Origin: Bacteroidota bacterium
Lineage (GTDB): Bacteria; Bacteroidota; Rhodothermia; Rhodothermales; JAAAOL01
Length of the DNA stretch: 6,287 nt
Assembly (NCBI GenBank): GCA_009908885.1
Contig: JAAAOL010000232.1
Span: 1-6,287 of the forward strand
Direction of reading: 5' to 3'
Both the position numbers and the translations under genes were made by a program. Position 1 is the stretch's first letter, and each line of letters opens with the position of its first letter. Shown one piece after another: positions 1-6,142 of the stretch. Under the pieces are notes generated by a model, which ran no database searches, had not been told where the DNA came from, and saw only the letters and a program-made list of their open reading frames with translations.

Positions 1-20
1 ACTGCCACTCTGCCCTTCCT

Positions 21-842
21 GTGCCCCACTGGCTGCATGACCTGGCGACGGCGGCCCACCGCGCCGCGTTTCAGCGGCGGCTGCGGCGCGTGTGTGCATC
101 TGCAGCGCCCGACGACTCTCCCCTGCACGCTGCTCTCGCGGCGACGTGCCAGAACGACGCCCCGGAGTGGGCGGCGTGGTCGGACCGGATCGAGGCGCTA
201 CGGACGATGCTGCGCCGGTCGCCCGCGCAGGTGACGTTCGACGACTTCGGGGCGGGCTCGCGGTGGCGGGAGGCGGGACCGCGGCGGGTGACGCGGGACG
301 TGCGGCACCTCGTCCGCGCCAGCGTCCCCCTGCACGAGGCCTGGCTGCTCTACCATCTGGTGCGCCACCTTCGCCCCCGGAGCGGCCTGGAGCTGGGCAC
401 CTGCCTCGGCCTCTCGGCGGCGTACGTGGGGGCGGCGCTCCACGATAACGCCCGCGACGGCCACGACGCCGGGCGCTTCGTCACGCTGGAGGGCGGCGCG
501 GCACTGGCTCGGCTCGCCCGGCGCCACCTGGACGCGCTCGACCTCAGTTCTCACGCACGCGTCGTGACGGGACGCTTCCAGGACACGTTGCCCGGCGTCC
601 TCGCCCGGCACGCCCCCATCGACTTCGCCTTCATCGACGGGCATCACGATCCCGAGGCCACCCTCACGTACGTCGACCAGATCGCCCCGCACCTGGCCGA
701 CGGGGCCCTGCTCGTCTTCGACGACATCGCCTGGTCCGTCGGGATGCGCCGGGCCTGGCGGGCCCTGCGCGACGACCCCCGCCTGCCGGAAACGGTGGAT
801 CTTTGGACCGTTGGGCTCGGTTGGTATGCATCTGTGCCTTGA
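21..842 (+). CDS. class I SAM-dependent methyltransferase (Methyltransf_24-like), start uncertain
   Basis: Predicted soluble cytoplasmic enzyme that transfers a methyl group from S-adenosylmethionine to an unknown acceptor. The Rossmann-type motifs are in the right order: the glycine-rich SAM loop LELGTCLGLSAAY (residues 123-135), an acidic residue after the second strand in FVTLEGG (E157), then VTGRFQDTL (182-190), IDFAFIDGHHDPEATLTY (200-217, the DGHH segment that often carries metal or substrate ligands in O-methyltransferase-like proteins) and LVFDDIAWSVGMRRAW (231-246). An N-terminal helical part of about 100 residues carries FGAGSR (76-81), a motif I associate with Bacteroidota members of this family. 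The start used is GTG at 21. No in-frame stop lies between it and the window edge, so the true start could be further upstream. There is no Shine-Dalgarno sequence. A terminator follows four bases after the stop, so this gene ends its transcript. The fold assignment is firm; the substrate cannot be read from the sequence. Confidence 0.88.
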   Translation: MPHWLHDLATAAHRAAFQRRLRRVCASAAPDDSPLHAALAATCQNDAPEWAAWSDRIEALRTMLRRSPAQVTFDDFGAGSRWREAGPRRVTRDVRHLVRASVPLHEAWLLYHLVRHLRPRSGLELGTCLGLSAAYVGAALHDNARDGHDAGRFVTLEGGAALARLARRHLDALDLSSHARVVTGRFQDTLPGVLARHAPIDFAFIDGHHDPEATLTYVDQIAPHLADGALLVFDDIAWSVGMRRAWRALRDDPRLPETVDLWTVGLGWYASVP

Positions 843-846
843 TTCT

Positions 847-870
847 AACGAGCGGATGGGCTTGTTTTTT
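847..870 (+). terminator. intrinsic terminator after the methyltransferase gene
   Basis: A 7-bp stem, AACGAGC (847-853) with GCTTGTT (860-866), has one G-T wobble and a 6-base loop. It runs into a T tract of six (865-870), so the last two stem bases are part of the T run. It lies four bases after the TGA of the methyltransferase gene. Stem plus T run is the classical Rho-independent layout. The remaining gap to the protease gene (871-1001) holds no clear promoter: TACGTTCC at 880 resembles the Bacteroidota -7 element, but no TTG lies at the usual distance. Confidence 0.55.
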
Positions 871-1001
871 GCTACCTGTTACGTTCCGGGGCGTCATGCA
901 ACAAACGACCGGGGCTGCTCGATAGAGTACCATCTGCCTTGTCCCCACGCCGCCGCCAGGCAGGCCCACGCCGCGCATCTGACCTTTAGTACACGCAACT
1001 C

Positions 1002-2702
1002 ATGAAGCGATCCACCAAACTGCTCATCTTCCCGGCGGTCCTGCTGTTCGCCGTCGGCACGCTGCTGGGCGTTCAGCTGGAGTCCGCCATGTCGGGCACC
1101 GACACGATCGAACAGCTCCGGAAGCTGGAAGACGCCTTCCTCATCGTCAACAAGCGGTACGTCGAGGAGGTGGACAGCAACAAGCTGGCCGAGGGCGCCA
1201 TCGAGGGCATGCTCGACGAACTGGACCCCCACTCGTCGTACATCAGCGCCAAAGAATTGCAGGAGTTGCAGGAGACCTATCGCGGCTCCTTCGGCGGCAT
1301 CGGCATCTGGTATGAGATGGTGGACGACACGGCCCGCGTCATCACGACCATCGAGGGCGGCCCGAGCGAAGAGGCCGGGCTGCGGGCGGGCGACCGCATC
1401 ACCGAAGTCAACGACACGACGGCGGTGGGCCTCTCGTCGACGGGCGTGCAGAAGCGCCTGAAGGGCCCCATCGGCACCGAGGTGGAGGTGACGATCCAGC
1501 GCCTCGGCGCGCCGAATCCGCTGGAGGTGACCATCACGCGCGGCAAGATTCCGCTGTACTCGGTCACCGGCGGCTATATGATCGACGACGTGACGGGCTA
1601 CATCCGCGTCACCCGCTTCGCCAAGACGACGCACCGCGAGTTCATGAACAAGCTGGACACGCTGCGGACGCAGGGCATGGAACGCCTCGTGCTCGACCTC
1701 CGCGACAACCCCGGCGGCGTGATGGAAGCCGCCGTGCAGATGGTGGACGAACTCCTGGACGACGGCCGCACCATCGTCTACATGAATGGACGCACCGTCG
1801 AGAAGCAGACCTTCCGCTCCGGCCGTCCCGGCGCCTTCGAGACCAACCCCATCGTGGTGCTCGTCAACGCGCGCTCGGCCTCGGCCAGCGAAATCGTGGC
1901 GGGCGCGCTGCAGGACCACGACCGCGCCCTCGTCGTCGGCCAGCGCACCTTCGGCAAGGGCCTCGTGCAGAACCAGTTCCCGCTGCCCGACGGCAGCATG
2001 CTACAGATGACGACGGCCCGCTACTACACGCCGGCCGGGCGCCTCATCCAGACGCCCTACGAGAACGGCGACCAGAAATCGTACTACGAGGACAAGTTCG
2101 CCGACTACCGGGAGACGCTCTTCCACCCGCGCGATTACAAGGAGAGCGTGCCCGACTCGCTGAAGTACACCACCGATCACGGACGCACCGTCTTCGGCGG
2201 GGGCGGCATCATGCCGGACTACGTCATTCCGCCGGACACGGCGATGGCCCCCACGCTGCAGGTGACGCTCTCCGGCGCGCTGATGCCGGTCTTCCGCGAC
2301 TGGTTCGCGCAGCATGAGCAGGAGTGGCGCGCCACGTGGTCGGACCGCGAGCAGGCCTTCCTGGACGACTTCACCGTGAGCCAGGCGCAGTGGGACGAGT
2401 TCTGGCAGCTCGCCCAGACGAAGCACGACTTCACGCTGACGGACGACCCCGACGCGGCCGACCCGGACGACGGCGTCCTCCCCCGCCCTGACGTGGCGAC
2501 GCACCGGGCGAACGTGGAGCTGTACCTGAAGGCCGCCCTGGCCCGTCAGCTCTATGGCAGCTCCGCCGCGCTCCCGATCTTCAATCAGATCGACCCGACG
2601 CTTCAGGAGGCGCTGACCCTCTGGAACCGGGCGGCTGAGCTGGCCGAGTATTACGCGCCCGCCGAGCAAGGCGGCATCGGCTCGTCGTCGGACTCGCGCT
2701 GA
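1002..2702 (+). CDS. S41 family carboxy-terminal processing protease (CtpA/Prc-like) with PDZ domain
   Basis: Serine endopeptidase of the tail-specific/C-terminal processing family, which cuts periplasmic or envelope proteins near their C termini. A basic N terminus and a hydrophobic stretch (about residues 7-26, LLIFPAVLLFAVGTLLGVQL) without a good AXA cleavage site suggest a membrane anchor with the enzyme in the periplasm. Next come an N-terminal helical region with LDELDPHSSYIS (71-82), a PDZ domain (about 97-180) starting with the ligand-binding loop FGGIGI, and the protease core. The catalytic serine is S294 in SASASEIVAGALQD. Lysine K319 in FGKGLVQ lies 25 residues later, and Q323 four after that, matching the spacing known for Prc and D1-processing protease. 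The C-terminal part (about 340-566) is a less conserved extension. ATG 1002 is secure because an in-frame TAG lies at 987-989. There is no Shine-Dalgarno sequence. A strong hairpin follows. Natural substrates are unknown. Confidence 0.95.
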   Translation: MKRSTKLLIFPAVLLFAVGTLLGVQLESAMSGTDTIEQLRKLEDAFLIVNKRYVEEVDSNKLAEGAIEGMLDELDPHSSYISAKELQELQETYRGSFGGIGIWYEMVDDTARVITTIEGGPSEEAGLRAGDRITEVNDTTAVGLSSTGVQKRLKGPIGTEVEVTIQRLGAPNPLEVTITRGKIPLYSVTGGYMIDDVTGYIRVTRFAKTTHREFMNKLDTLRTQGMERLVLDLRDNPGGVMEAAVQMVDELLDDGRTIVYMNGRTVEKQTFRSGRPGAFETNPIVVLVNARSASASEIVAGALQDHDRALVVGQRTFGKGLVQNQFPLPDGSMLQMTTARYYTPAGRLIQTPYENGDQKSYYEDKFADYRETLFHPRDYKESVPDSLKYTTDHGRTVFGGGGIMPDYVIPPDTAMAPTLQVTLSGALMPVFRDWFAQHEQEWRATWSDREQAFLDDFTVSQAQWDEFWQLAQTKHDFTLTDDPDAADPDDGVLPRPDVATHRANVELYLKAALARQLYGSSAALPIFNQIDPTLQEALTLWNRAAELAEYYAPAEQGGIGSSSDSR

Positions 2703-2728
2703 CGCCCACCACATTCCAGCATGAACCT

Positions 2729-2766
2729 AGAGACCTCCGGGGCTTGAAACCTCGGAGGTCTCTGTT
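2729..2766 (+). terminator. strong intrinsic terminator after the S41 protease gene
   Basis: A perfect 11-bp inverted repeat, AGAGACCTCCG (2729-2739) with CGGAGGTCTCT (2753-2763), can extend inward by a G-T wobble and two G-C pairs. That gives a 14-bp stem around the 7-base loop CTTGAAA. The T-rich downstream stretch (TCTCTGTTGCATTT, 2759-2772) is a modest rather than perfect U tract. It begins 26 bases after the protease stop codon. The TTG at 2744, the first possible start of the next reading frame, lies in the loop, which argues against that codon being used. Confidence 0.8.
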
Positions 2767-2812
2767 GCATTTGGACCTCGCTCATCCCCCGCACATCCTG
2801 CCGACCCACTGC

Positions 2813-4837
2813 ATGCGCACCCTCTCCGTCGCCCTGTCGCTCGTTGCTCTCCTGCTGGCCGGTTGCGCCGCGCTGAATCCGCTGGCCTCTTCCGACGACG
2901 CGTCCCCGCGCGCTACAACCACCGCCTCGACCACCACCCCTCCGGCGACGCCCCGCACCGTCCTGCCGAAACGGCCAATCCCGCAGGAGATCTCGGTGCC
3001 CCCGGCCTTCGAAAACGCCCTACGCCGCGGCACGCGCACCCCGGACGGCCATCCCGGCCCCGACTACTGGCAGCAGGGCGCCAGCTACACGCTGGAGGCG
3101 CGCGTCTACCCCGACGAGAAGCGGCTGGAGGGCGACGGGCAGATTACCTATCAGAACAACGCGCCGCGGTCGCTGAGCGTCCTCCGCCTGGAGCTGCTGC
3201 AGAACGTCCACGCCGAGGGCGCCCTGCGCCTGCGCCCGGCCGAGGTGACCGGCGGCATCGACCTCCGCTACGTCGTGGCTGACGGCGATACGCTGACGCC
3301 GGAGGGCGTGCCGGGCTATGCCGTGGAAGGCACCCAGCTCGTCATCCGCACGCCGGAGCCGCTGGCCTCTGGCGCCTCGGCCACGCTCGACATCGGGTGG
3401 AGCTTTCAGATTCCGCAGCAGGGGGCGGGCGGACGCATGGGCTACAGCGAGGACGACCTGCTCTACCTCGCCTACTGGTATCCGCAGATGGCCGTCTACG
3501 ACGATGTGTACGGCTGGCACACCGACCCCTTCACCGGCAACGCCGAGTTCTACGCGGGCTTCGCCGACTACGACCTCACCATCGAGGCGCCTGAGCAGTG
3601 GCTCGTCCTCTCGACCGGCGCGCTGCAGAACCCAGACTCGGTGCTCGCCCCGCCCATCGCCGACCGGATGCGCGAAGCCTACGCCAGCGACGAAACGGTG
3701 CAGGTGGTGGGGCCTGACGACTTCGGCGCCGTGACGCGGACGAACGACGAAGGCCGCCTGCGCTGGCATTTCACCGCCGAGCGCGTGCGCGACGTGGCCT
3801 TCAGCGTCACCCGCGCCTCCCTCTGGGATGCCGCCCGCACCGCAGTGGGCGACCGGGACGGCGACGGCCAGACGGACTACGCTTACATCAACACGCTCTA
3901 CCGCGAGAGCGCGCCCCGCTGGGCCGAGGTGACGCGCTATCAGCAGCACGCCCTCACCTTCCAGTCGGACTACACCGGCATCCCCTATCCGTGGCCGCAC
4001 ATGACCGCCGTCGAGGGCGGCGGCATCATCGGCGGCGGGATGGAGTTTCCGATGATGACCATCATGGGCGACTACAACGCCCGCGGCGACAGCGCGCTCT
4101 ACTACGTGACGGCCCACGAGCTGGCCCACATGTGGGTGCCGATGATCGTAAACACCAACGAGCGGCGCTACAGCTGGATGGACGAAGGCATGACTACCTT
4201 CCTGGAGAACGAGTCCCGCTACGACTTCTTCCCCGGCCCGGACCACAAGATCAACGACCAGCGCAACTACATCTTCACCGCCCTCGCTGGCATAGAAGGC
4301 GAGATGATGCGGCGGTCCGATTTCCACTACTCCGGCCAGGCCTTCGGCATCGCCTCGTACAGCAAGCCCGCCACCATCCTCGTGGCGCTGCGCGGCGTGC
4401 TGGGCCCGGACACCTTCATGCGCGCCTACCGCACCTTCCTGAACGAATGGGCCTACAAGCACCCGTACCCGTGGGACTTCTTCAACACGGTCGAGCGCGT
4501 CAGCGGGCGTGACCTGGACTGGTTCTGGCGGAGCTGGTACTACGAGACGTGGACGATGGACCAGGCCGTCGCCGACGTGCAGCCGACGCCCGATGGCACG
4601 CAAATCACCATCGCGGACCGGGGCACCGTGCCCATGCCCGTCCACCTGGCCGTGACGCTCGATACGGGCGAGACGATGCGCATCCAGATCCCCGTCGATA
4701 CGTGGCTGAGCGGCGCCACCCGTGCCACGGTCGACATCGACGCCGACGCGGCGGTGACGGAGGTCCTCCTCGACCCGGACCGGCACTTCCCCGACGTCGA
4801 CCGCGCTAACAACACGTGGGAGCATACGTCGCCGTAG
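2813..4837 (+). CDS. lipoprotein M1 family zinc metallopeptidase
   Basis: Predicted aminopeptidase-type metalloenzyme anchored to the envelope by lipid. Starting at ATG 2813 gives 674 residues and a textbook lipoprotein signal: MRTLSV, a hydrophobic core, and lipobox LLAGC with C18 as the lipidated residue. A Ser/Thr/Pro/Ala-rich linker follows (about 25-60). The N-terminal beta-sheet domain begins near YTLEARVYPDEKRLEGDGQI. The catalytic domain carries GGGMEFP (407-413, the counterpart of the GXMEN substrate motif), HELAHMW (H435, E436, H439) and third zinc ligand E458 in MDEGMTTF, exactly 19 residues after H439 as in M1 enzymes. Y516 in SYSKPATIL fits the catalytic tyrosine. The C-terminal 80 residues look like a beta-rich domain. 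DRDGDGQTD (347-355) resembles a calcium-binding loop. The reading frame is open from TTG 2744, but that extension would spoil the signal peptide and begins inside a terminator. Peptidase family is certain; substrate is not. Confidence 0.94.
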   Translation: MRTLSVALSLVALLLAGCAALNPLASSDDASPRATTTASTTTPPATPRTVLPKRPIPQEISVPPAFENALRRGTRTPDGHPGPDYWQQGASYTLEARVYPDEKRLEGDGQITYQNNAPRSLSVLRLELLQNVHAEGALRLRPAEVTGGIDLRYVVADGDTLTPEGVPGYAVEGTQLVIRTPEPLASGASATLDIGWSFQIPQQGAGGRMGYSEDDLLYLAYWYPQMAVYDDVYGWHTDPFTGNAEFYAGFADYDLTIEAPEQWLVLSTGALQNPDSVLAPPIADRMREAYASDETVQVVGPDDFGAVTRTNDEGRLRWHFTAERVRDVAFSVTRASLWDAARTAVGDRDGDGQTDYAYINTLYRESAPRWAEVTRYQQHALTFQSDYTGIPYPWPHMTAVEGGGIIGGGMEFPMMTIMGDYNARGDSALYYVTAHELAHMWVPMIVNTNERRYSWMDEGMTTFLENESRYDFFPGPDHKINDQRNYIFTALAGIEGEMMRRSDFHYSGQAFGIASYSKPATILVALRGVLGPDTFMRAYRTFLNEWAYKHPYPWDFFNTVERVSGRDLDWFWRSWYYETWTMDQAVADVQPTPDGTQITIADRGTVPMPVHLAVTLDTGETMRIQIPVDTWLSGATRATVDIDADAAVTEVLLDPDRHFPDVDRANNTWEHTSP

Positions 4838-4852
4838 CGAGGAGCCGCATGC

Positions 4853-4897
4853 CGCTCGCCCGCCGCCGCGGGGTTCGCTGAACCTGTGGGGCGAGCG
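4853..4897 (+). terminator. nested hairpin after the M1 peptidase gene, possible terminator
   Basis: A perfect 9-bp stem, CGCTCGCCC (4853-4861) with GGGCGAGCG (4889-4897), encloses a second hairpin, GGTTC (4872-4876) with GAACC (4880-4884) around a 3-base loop. It starts 16 bases after the M1 stop codon. Only a weak T-containing stretch (GTTGGTATCGTTT, 4901-4913) follows, so it may be a Rho-independent terminator with a poor tail or a structure protecting the 3' end of the mRNA. Confidence 0.45.
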
Positions 4898-4928
4898 TCC
4901 GTTGGTATCGTTTGAAACGCGCAGGGGC

Positions 4929-4960
4929 TTGCGCGGACGCTGCATTGTTGCTTATGTTAG
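4929..4960 (+). promoter_or_regulatory. possible Bacteroidota-type promoter for the beta-barrel gene
   Basis: TATGTTAG (4953-4960) matches five of the six fixed positions of the TAnnTTTG -7 element described for Bacteroidota housekeeping sigma factor. A TTG lies at 4929-4931, 21 bases upstream, roughly where the -33 element would be. The TTG is in the right arm of a small hairpin, CGCGCA (4918-4923) with TGCGCG (4930-4935). Transcription from here would give a 5' leader of roughly 100 bases. Matches this short can occur by chance, so this is a suggestion only. Confidence 0.3.
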
Positions 4961-5072
4961 CTCTGCGCTGGACGATTATCTATTCAGGGACCCTCTCACA
5001 GCACTTCCTTCGCGCCTGAAGCACACCGCTACGCACTCCCACCCCCTGATCATCTACTGACCTGACTCGTTC

Positions 5073-5705
5073 ATGGCGTCGCGCTCGTGTCGTTGTGCTC
5101 GCTTCGCAGGCTGCACCCTGCTGTGCCTGCTCATCTGCTTCTCGGCCAGGCTTTCCGAAGCCCAGTCCCTCTCCACGCTGATCAGCTCCTCCGGCTCGTC
5201 GGATGGCGTGGCCGTCTCTAAGTCGCTCCAGCTCAACGTTCCGATCGACAGCCGCAACGCCTTCTTCGTCGGGGCCGAGTACGTGCGGGACACGTCCATG
5301 CCCGACGCCTTCGTCAGCGAAGTCAAGGGGAAGCACTCCTGGAAGTTCAAGGGCGTCCCGGTGACGGTCGGCTACATGCACTATCTCACGCCGACGGACC
5401 AGCCCATCGTGCCGGTCGTGGGGGTTGGCCTCTCCTACTATTTCTGCCGGGCGAAGCAGCACGAGACGGCACCCGGCCCCGCCTTCGATGCGAACGTGCT
5501 GGGCAAGGACTTCGAGAAGCGCTACGGGATGGGCTACGGGGCGGAAGCCACGCTCGGCCTGCGCGCCGAACTGAGCCGCCACGCCTTCGTGATGGCCGAG
5601 GGGCGTGGGCGCTACGTGAACGGCCTCGCCTTCGCCGACGGGGACGACCTGGGCGCTCAGTACGTCAAGTTCGACTTTTCCATCGGCGTCGGCTTCAAGT
5701 TCTAG
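5073..5705 (+). CDS. secreted outer-membrane beta-barrel protein, function unknown
   Basis: Protein of 210 residues with an N-terminal signal peptide: basic residues R4, R7 and R10, a hydrophobic core (about 11-23), and a plausible cleavage after A30 in SEA-QS. The mature part alternates polar and hydrophobic residues in strand-sized blocks separated by polar turns. Examples are NAFFVGAEYVRD (62-73), VPVTVGYMHYL (95-105), IVPVVGVGLSYYF (112-124), YGAEATLGLRAEL (155-167), HAFVMAEGRGRYV (170-182) and YVKFDFSIGVGFKF (197-210). It ends in phenylalanine, the classic recognition signal for outer-membrane barrel insertion. The length suits an 8-strand barrel. ATG 5073 is well supported because an in-frame TGA ends at 5060. 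There is no Shine-Dalgarno sequence. The signal peptide has five cysteines, which is unusual, but no valid lipobox. Its role (pore, adhesion or structural) cannot be told. A gene-family search could show it belongs to a generic outer-membrane beta-barrel family. Confidence 0.75.
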   Translation: MASRSCRCARFAGCTLLCLLICFSARLSEAQSLSTLISSSGSSDGVAVSKSLQLNVPIDSRNAFFVGAEYVRDTSMPDAFVSEVKGKHSWKFKGVPVTVGYMHYLTPTDQPIVPVVGVGLSYYFCRAKQHETAPGPAFDANVLGKDFEKRYGMGYGAEATLGLRAELSRHAFVMAEGRGRYVNGLAFADGDDLGAQYVKFDFSIGVGFKF

Positions 5706-5771
5706 CACGCCGCTCCGTCCAGGCACATCTCATACCGTTTTCGCTTGGCGAGGTCCGTATGGCTTTGGGGT

Positions 5772-5799
5772 ACGTGTTGCGTATTGCGTGATGCGTGCA
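5772..5799. repeat. heptamer tandem repeat, consensus GCGTRWT, four units
   Basis: Four successive 7-base units with the same CGT core at every step: ACGTGTT, then GCGTATT, then GCGTGAT, then GCGTGCA. The strict 7-base period with variation mainly at unit positions 5-7 is the style of the short tandemly repeated heptamers described in cyanobacteria. Whether this family recurs elsewhere in the genome cannot be seen from one window. Confidence 0.6.
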
Positions 5800-5856
5800 A
5801 AAGCGCTGATGGAGCCGATGGCCTGTGCCCACCACGGACCACGACAGGCAACACCA

Positions 5857-5883
5857 GGATTCGGACATCAACATTCTGAATCC
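5857..5883. repeat. inverted repeat / hairpin beside the candidate mobile element
   Basis: GGATTCGG (5857-5864) pairs with CTGAATCC (5876-5883) over 8 bp with one G-T wobble, around an 11-base loop. It ends six bases before the left end of the candidate miniature element and shares the AATCCG sequence with that end (5879-5884 and 5896-5901). It could be a hairpin from an older insertion or part of a weak terminator for the beta-barrel gene. Confidence 0.45.
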
Positions 5884-5891
5884 GTATAATA

Positions 5892-5945
5892 CCAAATCCG
5901 GCTGAACCATTGTGGTATGACGTAGCCCCGCGAAGCCGGATTTGG
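5892..5945. repeat. perfect 12-bp inverted repeat at the left end of the candidate element
   Basis: CCAAATCCGGCT (5892-5903) and AGCCGGATTTGG (5934-5945) are exact reverse complements separated by 30 bases. The left arm overlaps a second, shorter inverted repeat, ATACCA (5889-5894) with TGGTAT (5913-5918), and also the terminal repeat shared with the right end near 6040. The left end could therefore fold in three mutually exclusive ways. Confidence 0.75.
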
Positions 5946-5946
5946 G

Positions 5947-6019
5947 GGTTGGAAGTGCGTAGGTATGGACGTATGGACGTGACGCTCCTCCAACCTTTCA
6001 CACTTTCAAACCTCCATAC
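5947..6019. repeat. head-to-head degenerate octamer array, consensus GTRTGGAN
   Basis: Four 8-base units run on the + strand from 5947 to 5978, including two identical adjacent copies of GTATGGAC (5963-5970, 5971-5978). After a 9-base centre (5979-5987), four units of the same type run on the opposite strand (6019 back to 5988), reading GTATGGAG, GTTTGAAA, GTGTGAAA and GGTTGGAG. Both arms are 32 bases, so the array is symmetrical. The units are degenerate, and facing units match at only about half to two thirds of positions, so this is not one clean hairpin. Confidence 0.5.
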
Positions 6020-6043
6020 ACCAACTCATTACCCGGAGTTGGT
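6020..6043. repeat. 8-bp hairpin at the right end of the candidate element
   Basis: ACCAACTC (6020-6027) pairs perfectly with GAGTTGGT (6036-6043) around the 8-base loop ATTACCCG. The right arm is part of the right terminal repeat of the candidate element, mirroring the left end, where the terminal repeat is also one arm of a local hairpin. Confidence 0.65.
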
Positions 6044-6064
6044 ATAACCCCGATGTTGCTCTGA

Positions 6065-6092
6065 GACCGCAGACCACGGACGGCGGACCGCC
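6065..6092. repeat. heptamer tandem repeat, consensus GACCRCG, four units
   Basis: Four consecutive 7-base units each start with GAC: GACCGCA, then GACCACG, then GACGGCG, then GACCGCC. A shorter relative lies at 5830-5843, where CACCACG is followed by GACCACG; the 9-base word ACCACGGAC is shared by both places (5831-5839, 6073-6081). The family differs from the GCGT heptamers at 5772 but has the same period. Confidence 0.55.
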
Positions 6093-6117
6093 AGAACGAG
6101 TCATTTCCCGCCGTCTG
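6077..6117. repeat. hairpin spanning the end of the GACC heptamer tract
   Basis: GACGGCGG (6079-6086) is the exact reverse complement of CCGCCGTC (6108-6115). A G-T wobble and a C-G pair extend the stem to 10 bp (6077-6086 with 6108-6117), with a 21-base loop. It may help end transcription from either convergent gene, though no T run follows on either strand. Confidence 0.5.
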
Positions 6118-6142
6118 CCCCCCGCATCACGTGCGGGATGAC
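6100..6142. repeat. REP-like imperfect palindrome
   Basis: The core CCCGCA (6121-6126), loop TCACG, TGCGGG (6132-6137) is a perfect 6-bp hairpin. The outer arms GTCATTTCCCGC (6100-6111) and GCGGGATGAC (6133-6142) are also reverse complements apart from two extra bases on the left. GTCATCCCGC-type palindromes are a familiar style of repetitive extragenic element in many bacteria. Membership in a specific family is inferred from that resemblance only. Confidence 0.45.

Larger units (their letters stand above)
5890..6044. mobile_element. candidate 155-bp miniature inverted-repeat element (MITE-like)
   Basis: The left end reads TACCAAATCCGGCTGA (5890-5905). The right end, read on the opposite strand (6044 back to 6029), is TACCAACTCCGGGTAA, so 13 of 16 bases match as terminal inverted repeats. 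TAA lies immediately outside each end (5887-5889 and 6045-6047), which could be a 3-bp target duplication, although so short a match may be chance. Each end also forms its own hairpin (5892-5945 and 6020-6043). No transposase is encoded, so movement would need an enzyme in trans. The family is not recognised. It could instead be a complex structured intergenic repeat. Confidence 0.4.

Noticed and set aside
862..887. Possible Bacteroidota promoter for the S41 gene (TTG at 862, TACGTTCC at 880)
   Set aside because: The spacing of 15 bases is too short, the -7 match is poor, and the TTG is part of the terminator of the previous gene.
894..1919. Minus-strand open frame of 341 codons opposite the S41 protease
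   Set aside because: Antisense shadow with low-complexity His/Arg/Asp/Ala composition, while the + strand carries clear S41 and PDZ motifs.
4909..4919. Small palindrome CGTTT-G-AAACG after the M1 gene
   Set aside because: A 5-bp arm with a single central base is expected by chance at this frequency and cannot form a stable hairpin.
3020..4945. Minus-strand open frame of 641 codons opposite the M1 peptidase
   Set aside because: High-GC genes often leave long open antisense frames. This one is rich in Arg, Gly, Ala, His and Val, has no recognisable domain, and overlaps a gene with a complete catalytic site.
5127..5141. Possible lipobox LLIC in the beta-barrel protein leader
   Set aside because: The residue before cysteine is isoleucine, whereas signal peptidase II needs Gly, Ala or Ser there. 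A signal peptidase I site at SEA-QS fits better.
5772..6092. CRISPR array
   Set aside because: Repeat units are 7-8 bases and contiguous, with no unique spacers of 25-40 bases and no cas genes.
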